64,000 nucleotides of DNA from Bacillota bacterium (GCA_023386265.1 JAEWKA010000001.1:212661-276660); one strand, 5' to 3'. Counted from the first letter of the stretch, positions 8,611 to 20,300 are shown. Numbers and translations are program-made. Notes: a model not told the origin generated them from the letters alone.

Positions 8611-9341
8611 TGTTTTTCCATTCTGTTTGCCATATAATCGTGAGCCGCCTTTTCAGATCCATCGCCAAGCGGCGGAAGAATTGCTTCCGGATAACGCCGA
8701 GAAAGTGCGGTCTGCAGAATAAGGTCAGCAAATTCAGGATTCTTCGGCAGCATCGGTCCGTGGCAGTAGGCGCCGAAAACATTTTTGAAACGCGCACCTT
8801 CAGTATTGTCTTCGCCGTTGTTGCCAAAGCCGTGAAGCACCGTTCCGAGCGGGGAAACGCCGTCTCCGAGATAGGTCTTGCCGCTGTGGTTTTCAAACCC
8901 AACTATTTCAGAGCCACCGCTTTCCTCAGCGCACTTGAACATATAGTTCCCAATCATGCGAACATCGGAGCCGACGGTATGGAGGTTCACAGCGCCAATA
9001 TAATCACACTGCTGACCCGTATGAGTGAGGTAATACTGCCCCATCATTTGATAGCCGCCGCAGATGCAGAGAAAAACCTTCTCATCTTCGACTGCCGCGA
9101 GTATTTCCTTATCCTTGCCGCTGTGAAGGTCGGTCAAAAGCACCTCCTGCTCAAAATCCTGACCACCGCCGATGAAAAAGAGGTCAAAGCGCGAAAAATC
9201 CGCGTGCGCGCCGATAGGGAGCAGAGTTACTTCGGTATCTATACCGCGCCACTCAAGGCGTTTTTTAAGGCAGATGATGTTGCCGGTATCGCCGTATAGG
9301 TTCAGAACGTCGGGATAAAGGTGGCAGATGCTTAGTTTCAT
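8607..9341 (-). CDS. gatD: Lipid II isoglutaminyl synthase, glutaminase subunit GatD
   Basis: A 244-aa class I (triad) glutamine amidotransferase of the CobB/CobQ-like type. With MurT it amidates the alpha-carboxyl of D-Glu in the lipid II stem peptide at the inner face of the membrane. The nucleophile is Cys94 in C-I-C-G-G-Y, and the catalytic His194 is in Y-C-H-G-P; the N-terminal I-C-H-L-Y-P-D motif is typical of GatD. Normal family length. The start is 11 nt after the murT stop, so the two are translated from one message. Confidence 0.93.
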   Translation of the reverse strand: MKLSICHLYPDVLNLYGDTGNIICLKKRLEWRGIDTEVTLLPIGAHADFSRFDLFFIGGGQDFEQEVLLTDLHSGKDKEILAAVEDEKVFLCICGGYQMMGQYYLTHTGQQCDYIGAVNLHTVGSDVRMIGNYMFKCAEESGGSEIVGFENHSGKTYLGDGVSPLGTVLHGFGNNGEDNTEGARFKNVFGAYCHGPMLPKNPEFADLILQTALSRRYPEAILPPLGDGSEKAAHDYMANRMEKQ

Positions 9342-9352
9342 GTCATATCCCC

Positions 9353-10723
9353 CTATTCCCAGAATTCTTTGCCGCCAAAAGCGGTGCTCATTTTAGCGCG
9401 AAGATCCATCATAGCCGTGTATGTAGGCATGATGATGACAGGAAGGGACTGGTTTTTCATCGCGTCTATGAGTTCATCGTAATCGTCAAAGATGCGAAGC
9501 TTATCTTCGTCGATGCCCGCATATTTAAGACGCACCGCCATGTCGCCGGAACGTATGCCGGAAACGTAGATTTCCGGTATCAGCTCGCTCATGTCGGCAA
9601 GTTTTTCAAAGTTTGCGTCCCAAATCCAAGACACGTCCTTACCGTCCGCAGAATTGTCGTTCAGACAACAGACGAAAACCGTTTCGTTGGAAAGACCGGC
9701 AAGGTAATTGAGCACCTGATTACAACCGGCGGGGTTCTTGACGAGTATGATTCGCGCCGAATGTCCTCCGAGATCGAATTCCTCCATTCGTCCAAAACCG
9801 CAGGTGAAGCTCGCGATTGCATCCTTTGCAAGCATTCGTCTAAAACCGACAGCTTCGGAAACAGCAAGAGCGCCGACGGCATTGTAGATATTGTAGCCGC
9901 CGGGAAGGTTTATTGTAATTACGTCATCCTCGCCAAAAACTTGTACGCGGACTTTCGTGTAGGAAAGCTCAGCCCCAAGTATATCCGTGACCGAGACTTG
10001 CGGTTCGGGGCGCTTGTAACCGCAGTCAGGGCAGTAGAAGCCGCCGAGATGCCCGAAGGTGCGATAGCTATATTCGTATTCGTGCTTGCACTTAATGCAG
10101 TGCGGAGCGTCTGAGACTTCGCAAACAGGGTTCTTGTATATAGGGACGTCTACGCCGTAAAAGATGACCCTGTTCGGAATATGCTCCGCAATAGACGCCG
10201 TGAGTGAACAGTCCGCATTTAGGCATACAACGGCTCTAGGAGAATTTTTGATGCCGATGAGGATGTTTTCCAAAGTGCCGGAAACCTCACCATAGCGGTC
10301 AAGCTGGTCGCGGAACACATTGGTCACAAGCACAACGGCGGGATTAATAAGCCTGCAAACCTCTTTTGAGGCGGCTTCGTCGCATTCGATGACTGCGTTT
10401 TCCTTCTTCGGCTTACCCGTGAGAGTCGAATTCTCAATGAAAATGGACGTTATTCCATTAATAAGATTTGCGCCGGAGCGGTTGGCAAAATAGGACGCCT
10501 CCGCTTTAACGTAAATTTCCTCAATAATGCGCGAAGATGTCGTCTTGCCGTTCGTGCCAGTCACAACGACGCATTTAACGTCTTTCGCGAGCTGGGAGAG
10601 CAGATTGGGGCAAATTCGGAGCGCAATTTTGCCGGGAATCGCCGTGCCGCCGCGACCTAAAAGCCGCAGTAATTTAATTGTGAGTTTGCAGGCGGAAACC
10701 GCCAAGAATACTTTTAATTTCAT
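9353..10723 (-). CDS. murT: Lipid II isoglutaminyl synthase, Mur-ligase-like subunit MurT
   Basis: A 456-aa Mur-ligase homologue with P-loop V-T-G-T-N-G-K-T-T (about residues 55-63). It activates the D-Glu carboxylate of lipid II with ATP for amidation by ammonia from GatD. In the middle domain there is a Cys4 ribbon (C-I-K-C and C-P-D-C, about residues 218-240), a hallmark of MurT absent from MurC-F. The C-terminal DUF1727 domain follows. It forms a two-gene operon with gatD, behind its own promoter about 75 nt upstream of the start. Confidence 0.93.
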   Translation of the reverse strand: MKLKVFLAVSACKLTIKLLRLLGRGGTAIPGKIALRICPNLLSQLAKDVKCVVVTGTNGKTTSSRIIEEIYVKAEASYFANRSGANLINGITSIFIENSTLTGKPKKENAVIECDEAASKEVCRLINPAVVLVTNVFRDQLDRYGEVSGTLENILIGIKNSPRAVVCLNADCSLTASIAEHIPNRVIFYGVDVPIYKNPVCEVSDAPHCIKCKHEYEYSYRTFGHLGGFYCPDCGYKRPEPQVSVTDILGAELSYTKVRVQVFGEDDVITINLPGGYNIYNAVGALAVSEAVGFRRMLAKDAIASFTCGFGRMEEFDLGGHSARIILVKNPAGCNQVLNYLAGLSNETVFVCCLNDNSADGKDVSWIWDANFEKLADMSELIPEIYVSGIRSGDMAVRLKYAGIDEDKLRIFDDYDELIDAMKNQSLPVIIMPTYTAMMDLRAKMSTAFGGKEFWE

Positions 10724-10797
10724 AGCCCTTTTATTATATCAATGCCGCAAAGTAGCACGATATATTTTTTCAAATTGTATAAGTTCGTAGTGCAGTC

Positions 10798-10825
10798 ATT
10801 ATATCACTCATATGCACTATTGCAA
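10798..10825 (-). promoter_or_regulatory. Sigma-A promoter of murT-gatD
   Basis: On the minus strand TTGCAA (10825-10820), a 16-nt spacer and TATAAT (10803-10798), in the 113-nt gap between ligA and murT. Confidence 0.65.
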
Positions 10826-10836
10826 GATAAGCGGTT

Positions 10837-13525
<2,689 letters not shown>

Positions 13526-13591
13526 AAGGATACCCCCTATGCCATTTATATGAGCGAAGCTATAATAATAGCCCAATAATAGTTTACATAA

Positions 13592-14848
13592 CTATATGGA
13601 TTTTATAATTTCACTTGCCGCGAGCATAACTCCAAGTTTGCCGGACTCATAGGTGAGCCCGCCCTGCATAAAGCCTAGATAAGGCTCACGCATAGGTCCA
13701 TCACAGGATAATTCAATCGAAGAACCCTGAATAAAGGCGCCTGCCGCCATGACAACTTCGTCCTCATAGCCGGGCATTTCCCAAGGTACAGGAGTGGCAT
13801 AGGAATCAACCGGTGAGCCGTGCTGAATACCTGTACAAAACTTTAGAAGCTTGTCAGCACTGCCAAATTCGATCATCTGGATAATATCATGTCGGAGTTC
13901 TATCGCGTTAGGAGATGTCTTGAACCCAAGACGCTCCATCATACCCGCGCAAAAGGCAGCGGTTTTGAGCGCCTGCGCAACGATGTGAGGAGCCATGAAG
14001 AAGCCCTGATATAATAAACGATTATTTCCGAGGGTGCTTCCGCATTCACCGCCGATGCCAGCCGTGGTCATGCGAATGGCGGCACGCTCGACAAGGTCTG
14101 CTCTGCCCGCTATGTAGCCACCGGTAGGTGCAAGTCCGCCGCCGGGGTTTTTTATTAGTGAGCCAGCGATAAGGTCAGCCCCGACATCCGTCGGTTCGCG
14201 AAGCTCGGTAAATTCACCGTAGCAGTTATCAACGAGGATATTTGCCGTGGGGTTTACCTCGCGAATGGCTTTGACTATGATCTCAATATCGTCGATTCCG
14301 AAAGCCCGGCGCAGGGCGTACCCGCGCGAGCGCTGAACCATAACCGCTTTAACCTTGTGGTTCAAAGCTGCTTTCTTTATTCCTTGTATGTCAGGGTCAC
14401 CATTCGGAAGCAGGTTGACCTGTTCGTAATTGATGCCGTAGAATTTTAGAGAACCGTCTCCGTCACCCGCGATGCCGATTGTGCATTGGAGGGTGTCATA
14501 GGGAGTTCCAGTCACGGATAAAAGCGTGTCACCCGGTTTGCATACAGCGAAAAGCGCGGTAGCTATCGCGTGTGTTCCGTTCACAAATCCGATGCGGACA
14601 AGCGCGCTTTCGGCGCCGAACGCGCGGGCATATATCTTGTCAAGAGTGTCCCGTCCAAGGTCATTGTAGCCGTAACCCGTTGTTCCCGCGAAACAGGCTT
14701 CCGACACGCGGAACTCCTGAAAGGCGGACATAACCTTGAGCGTGCAGGCCTCGGAAACGCTGTCAAACCCTGCGAAAACATCGCGCAAATCGTTTTCGAC
14801 ATTAAAAGAGAGCGCCCTGACCTCAGGGGATATTTCTGTTAAACTCAT
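13592..14848 (-). CDS. Methionine gamma-lyase family / 'aluminum resistance' PLP enzyme
   Basis: A 418-aa fold-type I PLP protein of the Pfam Met_gamma_lyase family (YnbB-like in Bacillus). The PLP-binding Lys is in S-L-I-K-N-P-G-G-G (about residue 233). The phosphate-binding region R-I-G-F-V-N-G-T-H-A and L-V-D-N-C-Y-G-E are also present. The family is often labelled methionine gamma-lyase or aluminum-resistance protein, but the true substrate is unproven. AAGGAC precedes the ATG, and the start lies 20 nt after the M42 stop, within the murD operon. Confidence 0.85.
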   Translation of the reverse strand: MSLTEISPEVRALSFNVENDLRDVFAGFDSVSEACTLKVMSAFQEFRVSEACFAGTTGYGYNDLGRDTLDKIYARAFGAESALVRIGFVNGTHAIATALFAVCKPGDTLLSVTGTPYDTLQCTIGIAGDGDGSLKFYGINYEQVNLLPNGDPDIQGIKKAALNHKVKAVMVQRSRGYALRRAFGIDDIEIIVKAIREVNPTANILVDNCYGEFTELREPTDVGADLIAGSLIKNPGGGLAPTGGYIAGRADLVERAAIRMTTAGIGGECGSTLGNNRLLYQGFFMAPHIVAQALKTAAFCAGMMERLGFKTSPNAIELRHDIIQMIEFGSADKLLKFCTGIQHGSPVDSYATPVPWEMPGYEDEVVMAAGAFIQGSSIELSCDGPMREPYLGFMQGGLTYESGKLGVMLAASEIIKSI

Positions 14849-14868
14849 TAGTGGATGTCCTTCTAATA

Positions 14869-15888
14869 TTATTCGGAAAGCGCCTCAAGCAGCAGCTTGA
14901 CGAGACGGGGCATGGTTTCGAAATCAGAGATTTTCGCAATACACGAGGGGGAATGTATATTGCGCATCGGTGCGGAAATCGCAATCGTATCGACGCCGTT
15001 CCCGCTGCGCTGGACAGCCGACGCATCAGTTCCGCCGGCAATTGTGGTTTTGGTCTGCCACTTGATGCCGTTTGCATCGGCAAGCTCCGTGACCATTTTG
15101 TAAAGTCCGCGGTTATAGATTGTACCCTTATCCATGAAGGGAATGACAAGACCCTTGCCCAGAGCACAGATACGTTTGCCCTCAGGTATTTCCGGCAAAT
15201 CAGCGGCTGTTGTTCCTTCGAGCACTATTGCGATATCCGGGTTTACTCGCGCTGAAACAATCTTTGCTCCGCGCGTACCAACCTCTTCTTGAACCGTGAA
15301 GGCAAAAGTGCAGTCACAGGGAAGCTCGCTTTCAAGAAGCTTTATCATAGCCGCGCAACCGACACGGTCATCAATAGCCTTGGCCTTGAGGTAACCCTCG
15401 CCGAATTCAAGTACGCTGTCGTCAAAGACCGCTGCGTCGCCTAAGGATACTAGCTCTTTCGCGGCATCCTTTGACTTAGCGCCGATGTCGATATAGAGCT
15501 CGTCGCGTTTCGGAACGGACTTTTCTTCGTCCTTTGAGACGTGGTGATAGGCCTTGATTCCGATAATGCCGCGCACCCTATCTTTTCCAATATATACTTG
15601 TTTTCCGATGACGACGCGCCGGTCAACACTTCCGAGGAAATCAAAGTGAAGATAACCGTCGTCGTCAATGCCGGTAATGATGATTCCGACCTCGTCCATG
15701 TGTGCGCAGATGAGTATTTTTCTTCCGCTGCTTTTTTTACCCTTTTTATTAATGATGAGGTTTCCCATGCTGTCGGTCGTTATCGCATCAGCATACGGCA
15801 TGACCCTCTCTAAAATATAGTCACGAACCTCATCCTCGCTTCCAGAAGCTCCGCTCAGGTAGCAAAGGGTTTTTAGTGTGTCAAGCAT
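14869..15888 (-). CDS. M42-family metallopeptidase (copy 2)
   Basis: A 339-aa member of the M42 glutamyl aminopeptidase/cellulase family, usually a cytosolic dinuclear metal aminopeptidase forming dodecamers. Visible metal-site motifs are A-H-M-D-E-V-G (first His, about residue 67), D-D-R-V-G (bridging Asp, about 180) and Q-E-E-V-G-T-R-G (catalytic Glu, about 212). The last ligand is the H in M-R-N-I-H-S-P. The frame is open up to 15918, but the ATG at 15888 has GGAGG at good spacing. It is a paralogue of the gene immediately upstream (15978-17012). Confidence 0.9.
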   Translation of the reverse strand: MLDTLKTLCYLSGASGSEDEVRDYILERVMPYADAITTDSMGNLIINKKGKKSSGRKILICAHMDEVGIIITGIDDDGYLHFDFLGSVDRRVVIGKQVYIGKDRVRGIIGIKAYHHVSKDEEKSVPKRDELYIDIGAKSKDAAKELVSLGDAAVFDDSVLEFGEGYLKAKAIDDRVGCAAMIKLLESELPCDCTFAFTVQEEVGTRGAKIVSARVNPDIAIVLEGTTAADLPEIPEGKRICALGKGLVIPFMDKGTIYNRGLYKMVTELADANGIKWQTKTTIAGGTDASAVQRSGNGVDTIAISAPMRNIHSPSCIAKISDFETMPRLVKLLLEALSE

Positions 15889-15977
15889 ATTTAAGTGCCT
15901 CCTGTGCGCTAAACGCACAAATCGGTATAATTATTAAATCAGTGCAAATATTGCACAACTTGTTATAACAAATCGTT

Positions 15978-17012
15978 TTATGCAATCCCATCGTCGCAGA
16001 GCTTCAGCGTGAATTCGGTGAGCAGACTGACAATCGCTTCCGCGTCCGAAATATCCATTGTTTCGACGGGTGAGTGCATATATCTGATAGGCAGCGACAC
16101 GATGCCCGTGACGATACCCTCTCTGCAGACCTGAATTACCCAGCCGTTCGTACCCGAATCACCGCCCATAATTTCAAGCTGATAAGGGATGTTCTTTTCC
16201 TGCGCCGTTTTGATGAGCATGTTTGTAATATTCCTATTCATACTTGGACCCACGCCGATTGCAGGACCCTTGCGCATTTCAAGGACTTCGTTCTTTTTTG
16301 AGTCGGGAGTCGAGGCAAAGGTAACATCGAGCGCTATAGCGTAATCTGGCTCGGCCCCATAGGCGCCCGTGATCGCTCCGCGGGTTCCGAGTTCCTCCTG
16401 AGTGCTGAAAAGACAGCATATATCGACATTCAATTCCTGCTCCGAAAGAAGCTCCATAGTCTTTATGATAATTGCGACGCAGGAGCGGTCATCCAGCGAT
16501 TTTCCGCAGAGCACGTTTTCATTGAGCTCATCTACGCCACCGGCGAAAACTGCGGGTGTCCCGAGCGGTACACGCTTTTTCGCTTCCTCGTCGCACATGC
16601 CGATGTCAATGAAAAGTTTTTTAGGGTCAATGGTCTTATCCATTTCATCTTCGGAAAGCGCATGGGGGGGCATTGTGTCGATGACACCGAATATGGGCGG
16701 GTCGGTCAAAATCTTAATTTCCCTAGCCGGAAGCATCCGAGGATCAATACCTCCGATATTTGCAAAGCGCAGAAAACCCTTTTCTATACCGGTCACGATA
16801 AGACCGATTTCGTCCATGTGGGCATCGAACATCAATTTTTTTGCGCCCGCTTTTCCGCATCTTTTCACGGCGATAAGGTTTCCGAGAGCGTCGGATTTTA
16901 TCTCGTCAACATAGGGGGAAAGAAGCTCCTTCGCGCGTGCAAAAGCCCTCTCCTCAAAGCCTGAGGGAGCGGAAAGTCCGCAAAGGTCAGTTATTAATTC
17001 CTTAAGAAGCAT
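15978..17012 (-). CDS. M42-family metallopeptidase (copy 1)
   Basis: A 344-aa M42 aminopeptidase. Motifs: D-A-H-M-D-E-I-G, D-D-R-S-C, T-Q-E-E-L-G-T-R-G and Y-M-H-S-P, giving a full dimetal site. It shares the whole layout with the copy that follows after 89 nt, so the pair arose by tandem duplication, but the two have diverged strongly. Peptide substrates are unknown; a role in turnover of intracellular peptides is the usual inference. It follows murD by 24 nt in the same operon. Confidence 0.9.
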   Translation of the reverse strand: MLLKELITDLCGLSAPSGFEERAFARAKELLSPYVDEIKSDALGNLIAVKRCGKAGAKKLMFDAHMDEIGLIVTGIEKGFLRFANIGGIDPRMLPAREIKILTDPPIFGVIDTMPPHALSEDEMDKTIDPKKLFIDIGMCDEEAKKRVPLGTPAVFAGGVDELNENVLCGKSLDDRSCVAIIIKTMELLSEQELNVDICCLFSTQEELGTRGAITGAYGAEPDYAIALDVTFASTPDSKKNEVLEMRKGPAIGVGPSMNRNITNMLIKTAQEKNIPYQLEIMGGDSGTNGWVIQVCREGIVTGIVSLPIRYMHSPVETMDISDAEAIVSLLTEFTLKLCDDGIA

Positions 17013-17036
17013 TATTAAACTCCAATCGAAAAACTA

Positions 17037-18419
17037 TTACTCCATACCGAGGACTATACTGCGGAAGGTATTTCCGCGTTCAACAAAGTTTTTAAATTTG
17101 TCAAAGGAAGAACAGGCGGGGGATAAAATGACGACATCACCATCAACAGCGCCGTCTGCGGCTGAAAGCACAGCCTCGCGGAAGTCATCGATTAAATATA
17201 TAGGAAGGGTCAGGCGGTTATATCCGGGCGTGTTCAAAACAGTTTCTCTAATCCGCTCGGCGGTTTCGCCCGTCAGGTACAGCGCCTTGACGCGCGCAAC
17301 GATTTCAGTTCCGAGATCGTCAAAGGGTATATGCTTGTCGTGACCGCCCGCGATAAGTATGGGTTTGACCTTGTTAAAGCAGCGCAGTCCCGCAATTGTT
17401 CGCGTGGGGCTGGAGGCTATGGAATCGTTATAGTATTTCACGCCGGCACGCTCACGAACAAGCTCAATTCGATGAGGGACGCCGGGGAAGGTTCTTGCAA
17501 CCTTGCGGAAGACACTGTCTGTGATGTAGCCCTCGGTCGCCGCATAAGCCGTCATGTAGTTATCAACATTGTGGAGCCCGGGAATTAGAATGCCGGCTGA
17601 CGGCATAATTTCGTGAACCTCATAATTCTTTGCGGAATAGATAAGCTCGTCAACTGTGAAGCAGCCGCTCTGAACAGAGTGTAGGTGGCTGAAAAAGCAC
17701 TTATCCGCTTTTGCCTCTGCCAAGAATGCGGGTGTATAGGGGTCATCCGCATTGAGAACCAGGCGGTCATTTTCGTCCTGATTGAGGAAAATACTCTTTT
17801 TAGCATTGACATAGTCTTCAAGATTCGGATGAACGTCAAGGTGATTTGGAGAGATGTTCGTTATAACGGCGACATTCGGTTTGCACTTCATGCTGTGCAG
17901 CTGGAAGGAGCTCAGCTCAAGAACGGCGAAATCCTCCGGTTTCATCTCGGGCACCTTGTTCAGAAGCGGCATGCCGATATTGCCGCCCAGAAAAACATTA
18001 TGCCCAGATTCTCTCAAAAGCGTCGCGATGAGAGTGGAAGTCGTGGTTTTTCCGTCACTACCAGTTACCGCTATGGTGCGGCATGGGCAGACGGAGAAAA
18101 AGGCCTCCATCTCGGAAGTGAGGACGCTGCCGTTGTTAACGGCATTTTGGAGCTGCGGGGTGAATGGGTGCAGTCCGGGTGTGCGGAAAATAACATCCTC
18201 GTGCAAATCTTCAAGATATTTATCGCCAAGGCGAAGCTTTGCGCCGCGCTCTGTTAGAGTCATTGCGTTCTCAAACTGCTCTTCGCTTCGCTTATCGCAT
18301 ATGGTAACGTCCAGACCGTGTGATAGTAGCAGGTCTGCAAGCGGAGCATTGCTGATGCCATAGCCGATTACAGCTATGCTTTTGCCCTTGAGCGAATCCA
18401 AATAATCGTCTAAAACCAT
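17037..18419 (-). CDS. murD: UDP-N-acetylmuramoylalanine-D-glutamate ligase MurD
   Basis: A 460-aa Mur ligase that adds D-Glu to UDP-MurNAc-L-Ala in the cytosol. The N-terminal Rossmann-like UDP-binding domain opens with I-A-V-I-G-Y-G-I-S-N. The central P-loop is V-T-G-S-D-G-K-T-T-T (about residues 117-126), followed by G-G-N-I-G-M-P and N-I-S-P-N-H-L-D. The C-terminal domain has the Y-N-D-S-I-A-S-S-P-T motif. AGGTGG precedes the ATG. It is the first gene of the leftward block, read from the promoter at 18446-18474. Confidence 0.96.
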   Translation of the reverse strand: MVLDDYLDSLKGKSIAVIGYGISNAPLADLLLSHGLDVTICDKRSEEQFENAMTLTERGAKLRLGDKYLEDLHEDVIFRTPGLHPFTPQLQNAVNNGSVLTSEMEAFFSVCPCRTIAVTGSDGKTTTSTLIATLLRESGHNVFLGGNIGMPLLNKVPEMKPEDFAVLELSSFQLHSMKCKPNVAVITNISPNHLDVHPNLEDYVNAKKSIFLNQDENDRLVLNADDPYTPAFLAEAKADKCFFSHLHSVQSGCFTVDELIYSAKNYEVHEIMPSAGILIPGLHNVDNYMTAYAATEGYITDSVFRKVARTFPGVPHRIELVRERAGVKYYNDSIASSPTRTIAGLRCFNKVKPILIAGGHDKHIPFDDLGTEIVARVKALYLTGETAERIRETVLNTPGYNRLTLPIYLIDDFREAVLSAADGAVDGDVVILSPACSSFDKFKNFVERGNTFRSIVLGME

Positions 18420-18445
18420 GGTTCATGCCACCTTTCAGATTTTAT

Positions 18446-18474
18446 ATTATACAGCTTTAACGGGGGTATTACAA
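18446..18474 (-). promoter_or_regulatory. Sigma-A promoter of the murD operon
   Basis: On the minus strand TTGTAA (18474-18469), a 17-nt spacer and TATAAT (18451-18446), 26 nt before the murD start. Confidence 0.75.
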
Positions 18475-18504
18475 CCCATATTATGCATATAATGCTCACC
18501 TTCC

Positions 18505-18658
18505 ATAGCGAAAGTGATATAATCACTTTCGCTATCCACGCCGCAGGCGTGGTGCAAAAACGATTAATGTTTTTGCAAGATGAGTATTGTACTACAACTT
18601 TGAGCCGCTTGCACCGTTTTTCAAACGGCGCAAACATCGGGAAGTCATTCCCGATGTT
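18505..18658. repeat. Cluster of five hairpins between divergent promoters
   Basis: Five inverted repeats follow one another. 18505-18518/18522-18535: 14 bp perfect, 3-nt loop, containing TATAAT. 18536-18542/18546-18552: 7 bp. 18553-18561/18569-18577: 9 bp. 18611-18619/18623-18631: 9 bp with one mismatch. 18633-18643/18648-18658: 11 bp perfect. The stretch lies between the murD and rpe promoters and has no supportable gene; ORFs here are short shadows. Confidence 0.75.
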
Positions 18659-18720
18659 CATCGAAGTTTAGTATTGAGGGGCTTCGAGGGTAAGTTGCTT
18701 TGGAAGACTATGTATTCTTC

Positions 18721-18749
18721 TTGCAAGCGCTTGTCCGCTGAGTTATAAT
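18721..18749 (+). promoter_or_regulatory. Sigma-A promoter of rpe-recR
   Basis: TTGCAA (18721-18726), a 17-nt spacer and TATAAT (18744-18749). Transcription would begin near 18756, leaving a leader of about 210 nt before rpe. Confidence 0.75.
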
Positions 18750-18755
18750 AAATGT

Positions 18756-18966
18756 ATATTAGCAATCAGAATTAATCAAATTGTAACCCATAATACCGCT
18801 ATACATCTATTTTATTATTTTTTAAACTATTGAGTCCGCCGGGGACGGTAAGCTGGCGCTTGCCGCCCCCGTATATCAAAGCCGAACCCGCGGGGATCGA
18901 CTATCAAATCTTATGCCGCACGAGGCGCTTCTGTTACGCCTCGGCAGGCTCTCGGGAGATGGGAAA
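18756..18966 (+). other. Long structured 5' leader of rpe
   Basis: The predicted leader has two clear stems: 18841-18853/18858-18870 (13 bp, with one wobble and one mismatch) and CGAGGCG/CGCCTCG (18921-18927/18937-18943). GGGAGATGGG is the SD just before the ATG. An in-frame ATG at 18913 would add 18 residues not expected for Rpe. I do not recognise a known riboswitch. Confidence 0.45.
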
Positions 18967-19620
18967 ATGATAAAAATTGCACCTTCAATCCTTTCCGCCG
19001 ACTTTTCGGCACTAATTAATGATGTTAACGATGTAAAAAGTGCAGGAGCAGAATATCTTCACATCGATGTAATGGACGGAAATTTTGTACCTAACATCAG
19101 CATCGGAGTCCCTGTGGTCAAATCCCTGCGGAAGGCAACGGATATGTTTTTAGATGTGCATCTCATGATTGATAAGCCTCAGCGTTATGTCAAGACTTTT
19201 TGCAATGCCGGTGCAGATTTGGTGACCTTCCATCTGGAGGCGTGTCAGCCGCAGGACATTTTCGAAGCGATAACCGTAATCAGACTTTGCGGGAAAAAGG
19301 TAGGGCTTAGCATAAAACCCAAAACACCGGCTGTTACTTTGCTGCCCTATATATCTAACCTCGATCTCGTTCTTGTTATGACGGTCGAGCCGGGCTTTGG
19401 AGGGCAGTCGTTTATGAATGATCAGCTTCCTAAGATTGCGGCGGTCAGGCAGATGATAAACAATATGAACCCCGCATGCGAGCTTGAGGTGGACGGTGGA
19501 ATTGATCCGGTTACTTCGAAGCTTGTCAAGGACGCGGGCGGGAACGTGCTGGTCGCCGGCAACGCGATTTTCGGATCAGAGGATAGAAAAGGCGCAATTG
19601 AAGCCATCAGAAACGCGTAA
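18967..19620 (+). CDS. rpe: Ribulose-phosphate 3-epimerase
   Basis: A 217-aa TIM-barrel enzyme interconverting ribulose-5-phosphate and xylulose-5-phosphate in the pentose phosphate pathway. The start M-I-K-I-A-P-S-I-L-S-A-D-F is diagnostic. Metal and catalytic residues are visible in H-I-D-V-M-D-G-N-F-V-P-N, D-V-H-L-M, V-E-P-G-F-G-G-Q-S-F and E-V-D-G-G-I. The start was placed at this ATG rather than at 18913 because of the SD and the family N-terminus. recR follows after 66 nt. Confidence 0.96.
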   Translation: MIKIAPSILSADFSALINDVNDVKSAGAEYLHIDVMDGNFVPNISIGVPVVKSLRKATDMFLDVHLMIDKPQRYVKTFCNAGADLVTFHLEACQPQDIFEAITVIRLCGKKVGLSIKPKTPAVTLLPYISNLDLVLVMTVEPGFGGQSFMNDQLPKIAAVRQMINNMNPACELEVDGGIDPVTSKLVKDAGGNVLVAGNAIFGSEDRKGAIEAIRNA

Positions 19621-19686
19621 TCCTCTGGCGTGTTGCGACAATTTTTGTAGCATATTTCGATTATAATCACAAGGAGCTTTTGAAAA

Positions 19687-20286
19687 ATGTCATTTTTCCC
19701 GCCCTCATTGGAAAACCTCATAGATAAGTTCGCCGCCCTGCCTGGTATAGGCAAGAAAAGCGCTCAGCGGCTTGCATTTCATGTTCTTTCGCTGCCGGAT
19801 GGCGAGGCGGAGAACTTTGCGGCCGCCATTATGGACGCGAAAACGAGTGTACACTGCTGCCCCGTATGCCAGAACCTTACGGACGGAGAGACCTGCTCCG
19901 TATGTAGTGACATCCGACGTGACCAAAGCGTAATATGCGTTGTTGCGGAGCCGAGGGATGTGCTTTCTTTTGAGCGCAGCCGTGAATATAAGGGACTTTA
20001 CCACGTTTTACATGGTGTAATGTCACCCATGAACCATATTGGTCCTGATGACCTCAAAATATCCGAGCTTATTTCCCGCGTCGCAGCGGGTGAGGTTCGC
20101 GAGGTGATAATGGCGACGAACCCCGACACAGAGGGAGATACGACGGCAATGTACATCTCGCGCCTTATCAAGCCATTCAGTGTTAAGGTGTCACGTCTTG
20201 CCTACGGCATTCCCGTCGGCTCGAACCTTGAATACGCGGACGACGCCACGCTCTCTCGTGCCCTCGAGGGTCGGCGCGAAATGTAA
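19687..20286 (+). CDS. recR: Recombination protein RecR
   Basis: A 199-aa DNA-binding clamp acting with RecO and RecF in loading RecA at gaps. It has an N-terminal helix-hairpin-helix (L-P-G-I-G-K-K-S-A-Q-R), a Cys4 zinc finger (C-P-V-C then C-S-V-C, about residues 57-72), a Toprim domain (V-V-A-E-P-R-D, then A-T-N-P-D-T-E-G-D), and the C-terminal Walker-B-like G-I-P-V-G-S-N-L-E-Y-A-D. Normal length. SD AAGGAG precedes the ATG. Confidence 0.97.
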   Translation: MSFFPPSLENLIDKFAALPGIGKKSAQRLAFHVLSLPDGEAENFAAAIMDAKTSVHCCPVCQNLTDGETCSVCSDIRRDQSVICVVAEPRDVLSFERSREYKGLYHVLHGVMSPMNHIGPDDLKISELISRVAAGEVREVIMATNPDTEGDTTAMYISRLIKPFSVKVSRLAYGIPVGSNLEYADDATLSRALEGRREM

Positions 20287-20300
20287 GATGGCAAAAATTC

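Noticed and set aside
8610..9299. 229-aa rightward ORF
   Set aside because: Shadow of gatD. GatD has its catalytic residues and fits the murT-gatD operon.
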